A model generated the notes under the pieces. That model made no database searches. It saw only the letters and a list, made by a program, of their open reading frames with translations, and was not told the origin of the DNA. A stretch of 64,000 nucleotides of DNA from Rhodoferax ferrireducens (GTDB lineage: Bacteria > Pseudomonadota > Gammaproteobacteria > Burkholderiales > Burkholderiaceae_C): the NCBI RefSeq assembly GCF_003347515.1, contig NZ_QEII01000322.1, positions 62,001 through 126,000 on the forward strand, read 5' to 3'. Every line of letters starts with the position of its first letter. The first letter of the stretch is position 1. Positions 38,406-46,079 of this stretch are shown one piece after another. Position numbers and translations under genes: made by a program.

Positions 38406-39017
38406 AATGCTCGGGCCGAAGACGGCCGAGCGACTGGGTGGCGACACCTGGCGGTGTGCCATGAAAACGAAGATCCACAGCTCTTACGAACCGAGACCTT
38501 CTATCGATGCCTGTCCGCAGTGACACACAAGATGTCACCGCGCACGACATTCCATGCCATCGAAACCGGAGCTTCAATGGCAAGCGCAGTGTTCAGCCTG
38601 GGGCTGAACGGATCACGAGGCCATGTGCACGAAGTGCGTGGCCTAACCGAGTCAAAGAAGACCGGCATTTTTCAGAGGCAGGTAACGACTGCGACGCCAG
38701 TCAGGCTGGACTTCAGGAGGAACGGATTCCCCGATGAAGGCTGTGCGGACGCGATGTCCACGGATAGCCTTTGCATTGTCGGATAGGACGACGCACCCGT
38801 TCAAGCTTCGACAGTCACGCTGTGATGGCTTGCCCCCGCAAACGCCTGACAGTTTGGATGGTTTGACGTGGCAATTTCAGGCAACTGCCTGTCAGCGTCA
38901 AAGCAGCATTTGGGCAACTGGATGTACGTGCCTGAGCCAGCAGCGTTTCAGCCCCGGTCTATGACTTTGCTATACGCTGAAATGAACGCCATGGCGCGAA
39001 GGGCGGAGTGATGTGCC
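38406..39017. other. Long gap between the 38336 gene and the toxin-antitoxin pair
   Basis: No gene supported. It contains copy 2 of the 22-nt repeat (38677-38698). The 38454-38786 frame has no ribosome site or family likeness. Confidence 0.4.
38677..38698. repeat. 22-nt repeat motif, copy 2
   Basis: GGCAGGTAACGAC followed by TGCGACGCC; differs from copy 1 (28640) at two positions. Confidence 0.5.
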
Positions 39018-39055
39018 TTGACAAACCACGATCTTTAAGATATCTTTAAGATATC
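39018..39055 (+). promoter_or_regulatory. Promoter and operator of the MazF-like toxin-antitoxin pair
   Basis: TTGACA (39018-39023), a 17-base spacer, then TATCTT (39041-39046). Over and beside the -10 lie two tandem copies of the palindrome ATCTTTAAGAT (39031-39041 and 39042-39052), well placed for autorepression by the antitoxin. Confidence 0.65.
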
Positions 39056-39075
39056 CAAATCAAGGAGGCCTCAAT

Positions 39076-39363
39076 ATGAACAAGCGTAGCTCTGCCAACC
39101 AAATCGCGTTCCGCTACCGTACGGTAGACAGCAGCACCGGCGTGACGCGCGAAACAGCAAAACGCGTGGCGGAACGATTGGGCGTTGATGAAACCCAGGC
39201 CATCCATATGGCCTTGCACGAAATGGCAGTCAAGTTGCTGCCGCAGTATGAGGCCGATGATGCTCCGCTGACGGTGGCCCAAGTGCGCCAGATCAAGAAG
39301 CTTGTTCCGCAGGGCAAGAAGCGTTCAGTGCGATCCAGCCTGTTCGAGGTGGCGTTGGCATGA
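39076..39363 (+). CDS. Putative antitoxin
   Basis: 95 aa: MNKRSSANQIAFRYRTVD, then VTRETAKRVAERLGVDETQA, likely a short DNA-binding N-terminal part with a helical tail (LTVAQVRQIKKLVPQGKK). It is preceded by AAGGAGG and a palindromic operator, and overlaps the toxin gene by ATGATG. Gene order antitoxin then toxin is typical for type II systems. Assigned by position; the family is not recognised. Confidence 0.6.
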   Translation: MNKRSSANQIAFRYRTVDSSTGVTRETAKRVAERLGVDETQAIHMALHEMAVKLLPQYEADDAPLTVAQVRQIKKLVPQGKKRSVRSSLFEVALA

Positions 39364-39770
39364 TGCATCAGTGGTGGGACGAGCCCACTGCTGGCGAGAT
39401 TGTGTGGTGCCACTTCCCCGATGACGTCAACCCACGCCCGAAGCCACGGCCAGCGCTGATTCTGGCAGTATTTGACGACGATGCACCTCAGTTCGAGGTT
39501 CGTGTCGCCTACGGCACCAGCCAGCGCACAAGCACCTTGCACCGAGGCGAATTTTCCATCCTGCGTGACCGCAATCCGGTGGCCTATAGCGCTGCAGGCC
39601 TCAGCTACGATACCAAATTTGATTTGAAACCAGCACTCGATCTGCCGTACACGACCGAGTGGTTTTCGGTGCCGCCCGCCGCGCCGCACGGCCAGACGCC
39701 GAAGCTTGGCACGCTGCACCCTTCGCTGGTGCGAGCCGTGCAGGCCGCATTTCAGGCGGCGACCAGGTGA
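39360..39770 (+). CDS. PemK/MazF-like toxin
   Basis: 136 aa with EPTAGEIVWCHFPDD and PRPKPRPALILAVFDDD, the opening beta strands and RPALIL motif of PemK/MazF-type endoribonuclease toxins. The remainder is more divergent than classic MazF. The ATG overlaps the antitoxin stop. It probably acts on mRNA and is held by the upstream protein; it may stabilise the element. Confidence 0.7.
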   Translation: MMHQWWDEPTAGEIVWCHFPDDVNPRPKPRPALILAVFDDDAPQFEVRVAYGTSQRTSTLHRGEFSILRDRNPVAYSAAGLSYDTKFDLKPALDLPYTTEWFSVPPAAPHGQTPKLGTLHPSLVRAVQAAFQAATR

Positions 39771-39917
39771 ACTGGTGCCTGACCTTGTGATCGACGATGG
39801 TGCTGGCGAATTAAAGAAGCAAAGAACCCGACACCCGGCTTTGCCGGGGATGGTTATTTGATGTATCTCATAGTGAGTCCTCGACATGTTAAAACACACT
39901 TATCGGCGTACTAGCGA

Positions 39918-41156
39918 TTGCAGCACCACAACAATAAAATTGATGCCGGACTGCTCGGTAAAATCGTTCTCGCCCGTTTTCTGGAGTTACCGCTGCGGGC
40001 TTTCGACCTTCTCGTCACCCGAACGGAGTCCTGTGCCGAGTTTGCCGCTTTGCGTCCCTGGGTGACCGTGGGTCAATTGGAAGGCGCACAGGTGGCGCAC
40101 CATGCGGCCCACACCCCTCAAGCCCAAGCCTCCCCGGTTCTGGGGGTGATTCGCGAGGCAAGCTGGGGTCTGATGTTCATCTACTACCGCGACAGCTACG
40201 CGCGGGAATACCGATTGGATGAGGAGGGTGTGACCAACCTGATGTCCGACCCGGACTTCCCCAGGGAACAGGCGAACTTATTGCGCCGGTTGCGCCTCAT
40301 CAATACCCGGAACCGGCTCACCCACGCGCTGATACAGGCCGTGCTGGCATCGCAAGCGACTTATCTGCGCTCCGGGCTGGGCTTGGCGCTCTTGCCTTTG
40401 ACCCAAGCGGAGATTTCTACCCGGCTGCGGTCGGAATCGACTCTTTCCGTGGTCGCAGATCCAGGCCGGATTTCCCGGTTAGTGCGCGTATTGTCTATCG
40501 CGCTGCCGAATGGCGAAGCGGTGCCATTGGGCAGACTTTTCCCGAAGCCGCGGCAGGTTCATTGTCATTTTGTGGACCATGTGATCAAAAGGGAAAAGGC
40601 TTGGATACTCCAAGGGGTGTTGTGCGAGCCGCTGACAGACGAAGCCATCGCTGCCATCCTCAAGCGCGAATACGGCATTCGTTTGTCGCGGCGCACGGTG
40701 GCCAACATCCGACACGACCTGGCGATTCCCGATTGCCGGAGTCGCAGTCAGCGGATGAACTATCTGGCGGCGACCGAGGGGTTTTCCACACTGGTACCAC
40801 TGACCCTTCAAGCACTGCGGACTGTGGTTCCGGCCCAGCCGGGGGTGTACGAAATCCGGGCAACTTTAGGCTCGCCCGTGAGTGAAACAAAAGAGGGATG
40901 CCTTGAGAAAAGCGCGCCGCCGGGGCCGCACAGCGTGGTGTACATTGGCTCGACCGGGGATTTGCGCAAGCGTTTGGGGGATCACCTGCGGGGGAGTAGT
41001 GATAATGTGCTACTTTACAAGCACCTCGTAGACGGTGCTGCTCGGGTGCGATTTCGTCTGATCAGCGAAGGCTGGCGCTGGGCGGAGCGGGATCTGTATC
41101 GGGTATTTTGCGAAACCTTCGGCATGCCGCCGCCGTGCAACCGAATGAGCCCGTGA
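39918..41156 (+). CDS. Sigma-54 (RpoN)-like protein fused to a GIY-YIG nuclease domain
   Basis: Up to 412 aa. Residues about 125-285 follow RpoN: RNRLTHALIQAVLASQATYL, then LLPLTQAEISTRLRSESTLS, and the RpoN-box region EAIAAILKREYGIRLSRRTV, ANIRHDLAIP, close to the canonical ARRTVAKYR box. Residues about 308-412 are a GIY-YIG domain: GVYEIRA and VVYIGSTGDLRKRLGDHLRG, with a late glutamate in WRWAERDLYRVF. There is no acidic or Gln-rich region I of normal sigma-54. No ATG opens the frame; TTG at 39918 is the first start. The role is unknown; a nuclease guided by a sigma-54-type promoter reader is possible. Confidence 0.75.
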   Translation: MQHHNNKIDAGLLGKIVLARFLELPLRAFDLLVTRTESCAEFAALRPWVTVGQLEGAQVAHHAAHTPQAQASPVLGVIREASWGLMFIYYRDSYAREYRLDEEGVTNLMSDPDFPREQANLLRRLRLINTRNRLTHALIQAVLASQATYLRSGLGLALLPLTQAEISTRLRSESTLSVVADPGRISRLVRVLSIALPNGEAVPLGRLFPKPRQVHCHFVDHVIKREKAWILQGVLCEPLTDEAIAAILKREYGIRLSRRTVANIRHDLAIPDCRSRSQRMNYLAATEGFSTLVPLTLQALRTVVPAQPGVYEIRATLGSPVSETKEGCLEKSAPPGPHSVVYIGSTGDLRKRLGDHLRGSSDNVLLYKHLVDGAARVRFRLISEGWRWAERDLYRVFCETFGMPPPCNRMSP

Positions 41157-41225
41157 GAATTGGAAAGCGGTAAATGGGGGTGCACCAGCGTCTGGGGCAA
41201 AAAATATAAACGCGAATTAACAGGA

Positions 41226-41291
<66 letters not shown>

Positions 41292-41333
41292 CCTCCCTTT
41301 TGCCGTCTGCAGCCCCATAGCGGGAACCGGACG

Positions 41334-43556
41334 ATGAAAAATCTCTCGAACGAGGCCGTCGCCGCGCTGGCCCGTGCGATCGGGATCGACGCACAAGAGA
41401 TCACCCAGCGCAAGGCATTCCTGAAGTTCGACGAAACCGATGTCAACTTGCTCACGGAATTGCACGCACGTCTGCACGATGTGTCGCAGCACTTCGTGGA
41501 CGACTTTTACACCCATCTCATCAAATTCGAGGAAACCCGCCGCTTCGTCCCGGATTCACCTTCCCTTGAGCGCCTGAAGCGCTCCCAGGCGACCTACTTC
41601 GACAGCCTGACCGCCGGCGACTACGGCCCCGAATACGTTCTCCAACGCCTGCGCGTAGGCGTCGTCCACCAGCGCATCGGACTCGAACCCAAGTGGTACC
41701 TCGGCGCCTACAGCAAGTACCTCGTTGGGCTGCTGCCCGAGCTGTGGCGCTTACTTGGCGACGACCCGGAAAAGTTTCTCGCCACCTACCACGCGCTGCA
41801 GAAGATTGTGTTCCTGGACATAGGGTTTGCCCTCGACACCTATATGCAAGCCGGCCGGCATACTATTCTCGGCCTCAAGCGCTACGCCGAGAACATCATT
41901 GCGAGCCTGCCCGCCGGGCTGATCGTGGTGAACGACACCCTCAAGGTGCGAAGCATCAACCGCTCCTTCCGCGAAATGTTCGGACTGAAAAACGGAGAAG
42001 ACGTTTGCGGGCGCGAACTCGAAGACATCCTGCCGCTACCCGATCTACGCCAACAGGCACAAGCCGTCCTCGCCAGCGGGATGGCCTTGCGCGGCATTGA
42101 CGTCGCGCTGGGTGAAAAATGGCTGCGACTCACCATCACTGGAATCCGGCTTGCAGAAGAAGAAGAAGAAGAAGAAGAAGAAGAAGAATTGCTGGTCGTC
42201 GTGGAGGACATCACCGAGCTTAAAGTCCAGGCGGCTCATATTGAGCAACTCGCCTTTTATGATCACCTGACCGGCCTGCCCAACCGGCGACTGCTGCATG
42301 ACCGGTTGCAACAAGCACTGTCATTGGGCACGCGCAACCATCTCTACGGTGCTGTGCTGATGCTCGATCTGGATAATTTCAAACGCATCAACGATACCCG
42401 TGGCCATGATGTCGGTGACCGCCTGCTGGTGGAAACAGCACTGCGCATCCAGTCCTGCGTGCGCCAGGCCGACACGGTCGCCCGTCTGGGTGGCGATGAG
42501 TTCATCGTCGTGCTGGTTGATTTGAGCGCGGATGAAGCGCAGGCCGCACTGCAGGCGGAGGGAGTCGGCAAAAAGATTCTGGCAGCCATCAACCAGCCTT
42601 GCATGCTGGCAAACCAGCTTCACCACAGTTCTGCCAGCATGGGGCTGTGCCTGTTTCTGGGTCAAAACGCCACTCTCGATGAGCTGCTCAAACGTGCTGA
42701 CAGCGCCATGTACCAGGCCAAAAGCAGCGGGCGCAATACCCTGCGCTTTTATGACCCGCAAATACAGGCCTCACTGGAAACACGCATTTCACTGGAGTCC
42801 GAACTGCGCAACGCCCTGGCGGGCAGTCAACTCAAGTTGTACTACCAGATACAGATAGACAACACGCAGGGTGTCCTGGGCGCCGAAGTGTTGCTGCGTT
42901 GGCAACACCCCCAACGCGGCCTGGTATTGCCCGATCAGTTCATTCCAATAGCGGAAGAAACAGGACTCATCCTGCCGATTGGCGAATGGGTATTACGCAC
43001 AGCGTGTGAGCAGCTGAAGGTCTGGGCGACTGACCCGGTGACAGAAAAATTTGTGCTCGCGGTCAACGTCAGTGCCCGCCAGTTTCGTCAGTCTGATTTC
43101 GTCTCCATGGTGTGCCAGATATTGGCGCAAACCGGCATCAACCCGGAAAAACTCAAGCTGGAACTGACCGAGAGTCTGGTGCTGCACAACGTGGTTGACA
43201 CCATCGCCAAGATGAAGGCATTGAACCAGCAGGGCATCCACTTTTCAATGGATGACTTTGGCACCGGTTATTCCTCGCTGTCGCAGCTGACGCTCTTGCC
43301 CATTCAACAACTCAAAATTGACAAGAGTTTTGTCAGCAACATTGACACGAACCACAACGACGCCATCGTCGTACAAACCATCATTGGCATGGCCAACAAC
43401 CTGGGGCTGCGCGTGATTGCCGAAGGCGTGGAAACGCAGGAGCAGCGCGCCTGCCTTGAACGTTTTGGCTGCCAGACCTACCAGGGCTATCTGTTCGGCA
43501 GGCCCGTGCCCTTGCGCGAATTTGAAAAACTGGCCATGCAGGGCATCACTGCCTAA
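41334..43556 (+). CDS. Globin-coupled PAS-GGDEF-EAL protein
   Basis: 740-aa c-di-GMP enzyme. Residues about 25-165 are a sensor globin (RVGVVHQRIGLEPKWYLGAY with the likely haem His), so oxygen or NO is the probable signal. A PAS domain (about 180-290, ASLPAGLIVVNDTLKVRSIN) follows, with an 11-Glu run at residues 275-285. The GGDEF domain has RQADTVARLGGDEF, including an RxxD I-site. The EAL domain has GAEVLLRW (EVL in place of EAL, Glu kept), MDDFGTGYSSLSQL and VIAEGVET. Both activities look possible. The (CAAG)8 tract upstream may tune expression. Confidence 0.93.
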   Translation: MKNLSNEAVAALARAIGIDAQEITQRKAFLKFDETDVNLLTELHARLHDVSQHFVDDFYTHLIKFEETRRFVPDSPSLERLKRSQATYFDSLTAGDYGPEYVLQRLRVGVVHQRIGLEPKWYLGAYSKYLVGLLPELWRLLGDDPEKFLATYHALQKIVFLDIGFALDTYMQAGRHTILGLKRYAENIIASLPAGLIVVNDTLKVRSINRSFREMFGLKNGEDVCGRELEDILPLPDLRQQAQAVLASGMALRGIDVALGEKWLRLTITGIRLAEEEEEEEEEEELLVVVEDITELKVQAAHIEQLAFYDHLTGLPNRRLLHDRLQQALSLGTRNHLYGAVLMLDLDNFKRINDTRGHDVGDRLLVETALRIQSCVRQADTVARLGGDEFIVVLVDLSADEAQAALQAEGVGKKILAAINQPCMLANQLHHSSASMGLCLFLGQNATLDELLKRADSAMYQAKSSGRNTLRFYDPQIQASLETRISLESELRNALAGSQLKLYYQIQIDNTQGVLGAEVLLRWQHPQRGLVLPDQFIPIAEETGLILPIGEWVLRTACEQLKVWATDPVTEKFVLAVNVSARQFRQSDFVSMVCQILAQTGINPEKLKLELTESLVLHNVVDTIAKMKALNQQGIHFSMDDFGTGYSSLSQLTLLPIQQLKIDKSFVSNIDTNHNDAIVVQTIIGMANNLGLRVIAEGVETQEQRACLERFGCQTYQGYLFGRPVPLREFEKLAMQGITA
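42156..42188 (+). repeat. (GAA)11 in-frame microsatellite (11 Glu)
   Basis: Eleven GAA codons inside the PAS part of the globin-GGDEF-EAL gene. Slippage would change the length of the acidic run without breaking the frame. Confidence 0.9.
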
Positions 43557-43624
43557 AAAATGTGAGCCACGCAAAGCGGGCAAAGAGGTGTGTTGATTTT
43601 TATTGGTAATCAAAAGGGGAAAAT

Positions 43625-44506
43625 GTGAAAACTGCAGAAGCAAGAAAAGACACGGGCAACGACGTAGTCGGGGAAAAGAAAAAAGAAATCAGTTGGCTTG
43701 CGGTGGCCGCTTCCTTGGTGTCTATCGTCGCCGTTACGCTGGCGTTGCTGGGCTACGGTGTCTCGCTGGCGGCAGAGAATTTGTTCGGGATTCCACACGC
43801 GGCCATGTTTGATTCCGCCTTCGAACTGATAGATTTGGCGAGTGCTGCCGTCCTTCAAATCATTCCAGCCATCGGCCAAGCGTTGACCCAATGGGCGTTC
43901 TACGTCAATCTTTATCGGGCGCAGTGGCCGACCGTTATTCTGGCCGTGGCTGCAGTGTTGTTCATGGCCGTGGTTGGTTGGTACTGGCCTGATTTACGGT
44001 CTAACCTGGTCAAGGCTTACTCTGGTAAAAAGACAAACGATCTAAACGGGGGCCGTTCGGCAGTTCAATATTGGTTCATGCATGCCCTGATGATGCTGTT
44101 CATTTTCTTGTCGCCACTTTTTGCGTTGCTGGGCGTTGTGGTGATTGTGTTTGGTTTGGCACTTCTGGCCATGGTGCCGATCATGGGGATGACTGCAGGT
44201 GAGGCCTATGTGAAAGAGTGGGTTCTCGATCCCGATCATTGCGCGTTGAGTTCTGATTGGAAAAATCGACAGCAGGGACATCACGTCAAAGGCAAGCCCG
44301 GAGCTGTGTGTGTAGCGATCACGAAAGATGGCAAGAACGTAGCCCGTGGCCGCGTCGTGTTCTCCACCTCGAAAACTGTGGTGTTGTTTGACCCGAAGAG
44401 TGGACGGACTCAACGCGTGCCAATTTCCGACGCAGTGGTCGAGGTGGTTGATGATCTTTTGGGAAGCGTTGCCAGCGAAGCCAAGGTCGAGTCAGAAGGC
44501 TCCTGA
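43625..44506 (+). CDS. Unknown membrane protein
   Basis: 293 aa. N-terminal charged stretch, then a helix at SWLAVAASLVSIVAVTLALL, a second around TVILAVAAVLFMAVVGWY and a third MLFIFLSPLFALLGVVVIV. The C-terminal soluble part reads AGEAYVKEWVLDPDHCALSS and VVFSTSKTVVLFDPKSGRTQ. Start at 43625 follows a weak AAAGGGGAAA site. It follows the c-di-GMP gene by 68 bases on the same strand; a shared function is not shown. Not recognised. Confidence 0.6.
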   Translation: MKTAEARKDTGNDVVGEKKKEISWLAVAASLVSIVAVTLALLGYGVSLAAENLFGIPHAAMFDSAFELIDLASAAVLQIIPAIGQALTQWAFYVNLYRAQWPTVILAVAAVLFMAVVGWYWPDLRSNLVKAYSGKKTNDLNGGRSAVQYWFMHALMMLFIFLSPLFALLGVVVIVFGLALLAMVPIMGMTAGEAYVKEWVLDPDHCALSSDWKNRQQGHHVKGKPGAVCVAITKDGKNVARGRVVFSTSKTVVLFDPKSGRTQRVPISDAVVEVVDDLLGSVASEAKVESEGS

Positions 44507-44530
44507 GAAACAGGCCACACCTCGTGCGCT

Positions 44531-44659
44531 AACCCCAACGATCCGAGCCCATCCAAAGGCGTGTTCCTGTTCGTCGGTCCCAGCGGCATCGGCAAAATCG
44601 AAACCTCGTGGGCTGACGTGCTTCGCGTGAAAGAAAAAACTTGCCGCCATCAAAAACAT
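44531..44659 (+). pseudogene. Clp-type AAA ATPase fragment (Walker A only)
   Basis: The frame reads NPNDPSPSKGVFLFVGPSG, then IGKIETSWADVL before a stop. This is the start of the second AAA module of ClpB/ClpV-type unfoldases (normally GVFLLVGPSGVGKTET). Nothing before or after belongs to that family. It is a gene scrap in a junk-like stretch. Confidence 0.6.
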
Positions 44660-44755
44660 GAGTGATTTCACGCTGCATTCTCGAGTTTTGCTTGATTTTT
44701 AGGCAATCCATCCGCATCGTTATCTGACGCGGGCTGCCTGCATGCTGCGGCTTGC

Positions 44756-44778
44756 TTGTCCACAGGAAATGTGGATAA
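44756..44778. other. Inverted pair of DnaA-box-like sites
   Basis: TTGTCCACA (one mismatch from TTATCCACA) and, five bases on, TGTGGATAA (exact reverse complement of the box). The flanks GCTTG and CAAGC extend the symmetry. It could be an origin remnant or a plain hairpin. Confidence 0.4.
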
Positions 44779-44820
44779 ACAAGCGCTAAAAAGACCCCCA
44801 ATTGTCTTTACGCATGTCGA

Positions 44821-44949
44821 TCAAGCCTGCGGTCGCACCTCTTCGGCATCGACCTTTGCGCTGCCCGCTTCAGCTTTGTCTGCGTATTCCAGTGAATACC
44901 GCCACTCATTTCCGTCCAAACCATACCAGTCATTCCAGTGCAAGGCAGT
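44821..44949 (-). pseudogene. C-terminal fragment related to the 46080 methyltransferase-helicase
   Basis: The minus frame ends ADKAEAGSAKVDAEEVRPQA, almost the same as the end of the large gene (DKDEAGSAKVDAEEVRQVA), and a run of about 36 bases is nearly identical. The preceding residues HWNDWYGLDGNEWRYSLEY are different, so the piece may belong to another element gene that shares this tail. There is no start codon except TTG. Confidence 0.6.
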
Positions 44950-45269
44950 TCACCTGTTTCAGTGCAAACTCTACGATGCTAAATAAGCCCAAGGCACGAA
45001 AACTGGATATCTTGAATGATTCCGAATAACAAAAGCCGGGAGATGATGTGTTTCCGCCGACGTCATCTTGGGGGGCAACCGGGATAAGGTCAGAAATCGC
45101 ACATAAGCCTTTTGATTATTTAAAACATGTTTGCTATTCAAAATTTGACCATAAACTTTCACCGGTGAAAGTTTGCCCGATATATTGAGGTCGGACAAAA
45201 GTGCCATTCTCAACCTATTTCTAGACGGCACTACTACTGCTTGGCTAAATTTTCCCAAACAACCATCTG

Positions 45270-45374
45270 AGTGAGAAGGCGGACCTCAAGGTCGTGCGTG
45301 ACAATCTGGGACATGCCAATGTCAGTACCACCAGCCTCTATATTGGCATACCGAGAACAATGCCCGCCATAATG
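45270..45374 (+). pseudogene. Tyrosine recombinase C-terminal fragment
   Basis: Frame reads EKADLKVVRDNLGHANVSTT, then SLYIG. This matches the LGH.....T..Y catalytic end of phage-type integrases, with the likely catalytic Tyr in SLYIG. Only about 25 residues survive; the upstream frame is broken. Confidence 0.6.
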
Positions 45375-45513
45375 TTACGGTTGCCGTGCACTGTGTTGGA
45401 TGGCACACCATGAAACGCAGGGCGCTTTTACGAGCCCTAACTCAAAGCCTCATGTCCATTAAAAAGCAACTTTTCCCATCAAAATTGGCACTTCACAAAT
45501 AATTTTGTCATCG

Positions 45514-45732
45514 ATGTACAAATACGAAGACACCTTAATTTCCCCGACCGGTTTGCGATACACGTCAAAGGAAAACGGGTCCCCCTTTCAGGGCATGGGT
45601 GGCATGGGAGAAACAATGAGTTGCATCAAGTGCGGAGTTCACAAGCTGCGCAAAAACGGGATGATCAAGAGGTATTTGAACTCGCCCATGTTTTTTTGTT
45701 GTGACTGCAAGCCAAAAACTGACAAAAAGTAA
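45514..45732 (+). CDS. Small zinc-binding-type protein
   Basis: 72 aa from the ATG at 45514. Two CxxC pairs, MSCIKCGVHK and FFCCDCKPK, suggest a zinc knuckle; the part between is basic. Lower GC than the flanks. No family is recognised, and it may be a passenger gene near the scrap region. Confidence 0.5.
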   Translation: MYKYEDTLISPTGLRYTSKENGSPFQGMGGMGETMSCIKCGVHKLRKNGMIKRYLNSPMFFCCDCKPKTDKK

Positions 45733-45787
45733 CTTCCCAGAAGCAGGAAGTCAATTTGTCATGTGGCAGATTGAAGATGTCGCCGGG

Positions 45788-45816
45788 GCAAAAAAAACCC
45801 GACGCGAGGCCGGGTT
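45788..45816 (-). terminator. Rho-independent terminator, minus strand
   Basis: On the minus strand AACCCG...CGGGTT form a stem around GCCTCGCGT, followed by eight T (45790-45797 on the + strand as A8). It ends transcription coming from the right. Confidence 0.8.
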
Positions 45817-45900
45817 GGAACGCCTAATCTTGCGATCACGCGCCCGCGCAGGGAGGTGACACGGGGGTGCAAAACACCAATATGGATTTTAGGCGTTTGC
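45788..45900 (-). ncRNA. Candidate small RNA downstream of the methyltransferase-helicase gene
   Basis: On the minus strand, AACGCCTAA (45889-45897) can pair with TTAGGCGTT (45819-45827), closing a domain of about 60 bases; the terminator follows at once. The enclosed part contains CACCTCCC, an anti-Shine-Dalgarno-like stretch. No ORF is present. It could be an independent sRNA or the processed 3' UTR of the gene ending at 46080; no promoter was fixed with certainty. Confidence 0.45.
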
Positions 45901-46079
45901 TTGCAGAAAAATTCACACCATATTTCTATTTGCGAATTAGACGGCGTAAACGAAATCCGAAGTCTCTCATAGTATGAAAAGTCGAATTATCCCGTAATTA
46001 ATCAATTTTCAAACAACGCCAGCAGCCGTGGGAGTAAAAATAGACCCTCATCGCCTTTCAGCCATGGGGGTCCATTCAA

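Larger units (their letters stand above)
44660..45513. other. Scrap region with gene remnants
   Basis: No intact gene. It contains an inverted pair of DnaA-box-like sites (44756-44778), a copy of the 3' end of the methyltransferase-helicase gene (44821-44949, minus), an AT-rich part around 45100-45260, and an integrase C-terminal fragment (45270-45374). It looks like a recombination junction within the element. Confidence 0.5.

Noticed and set aside
38454-38786. 110-codon frame in the gap before the toxin-antitoxin pair
   Set aside because: No ribosome site, no recognisable domain, and it crosses the repeated 22-nt motif.
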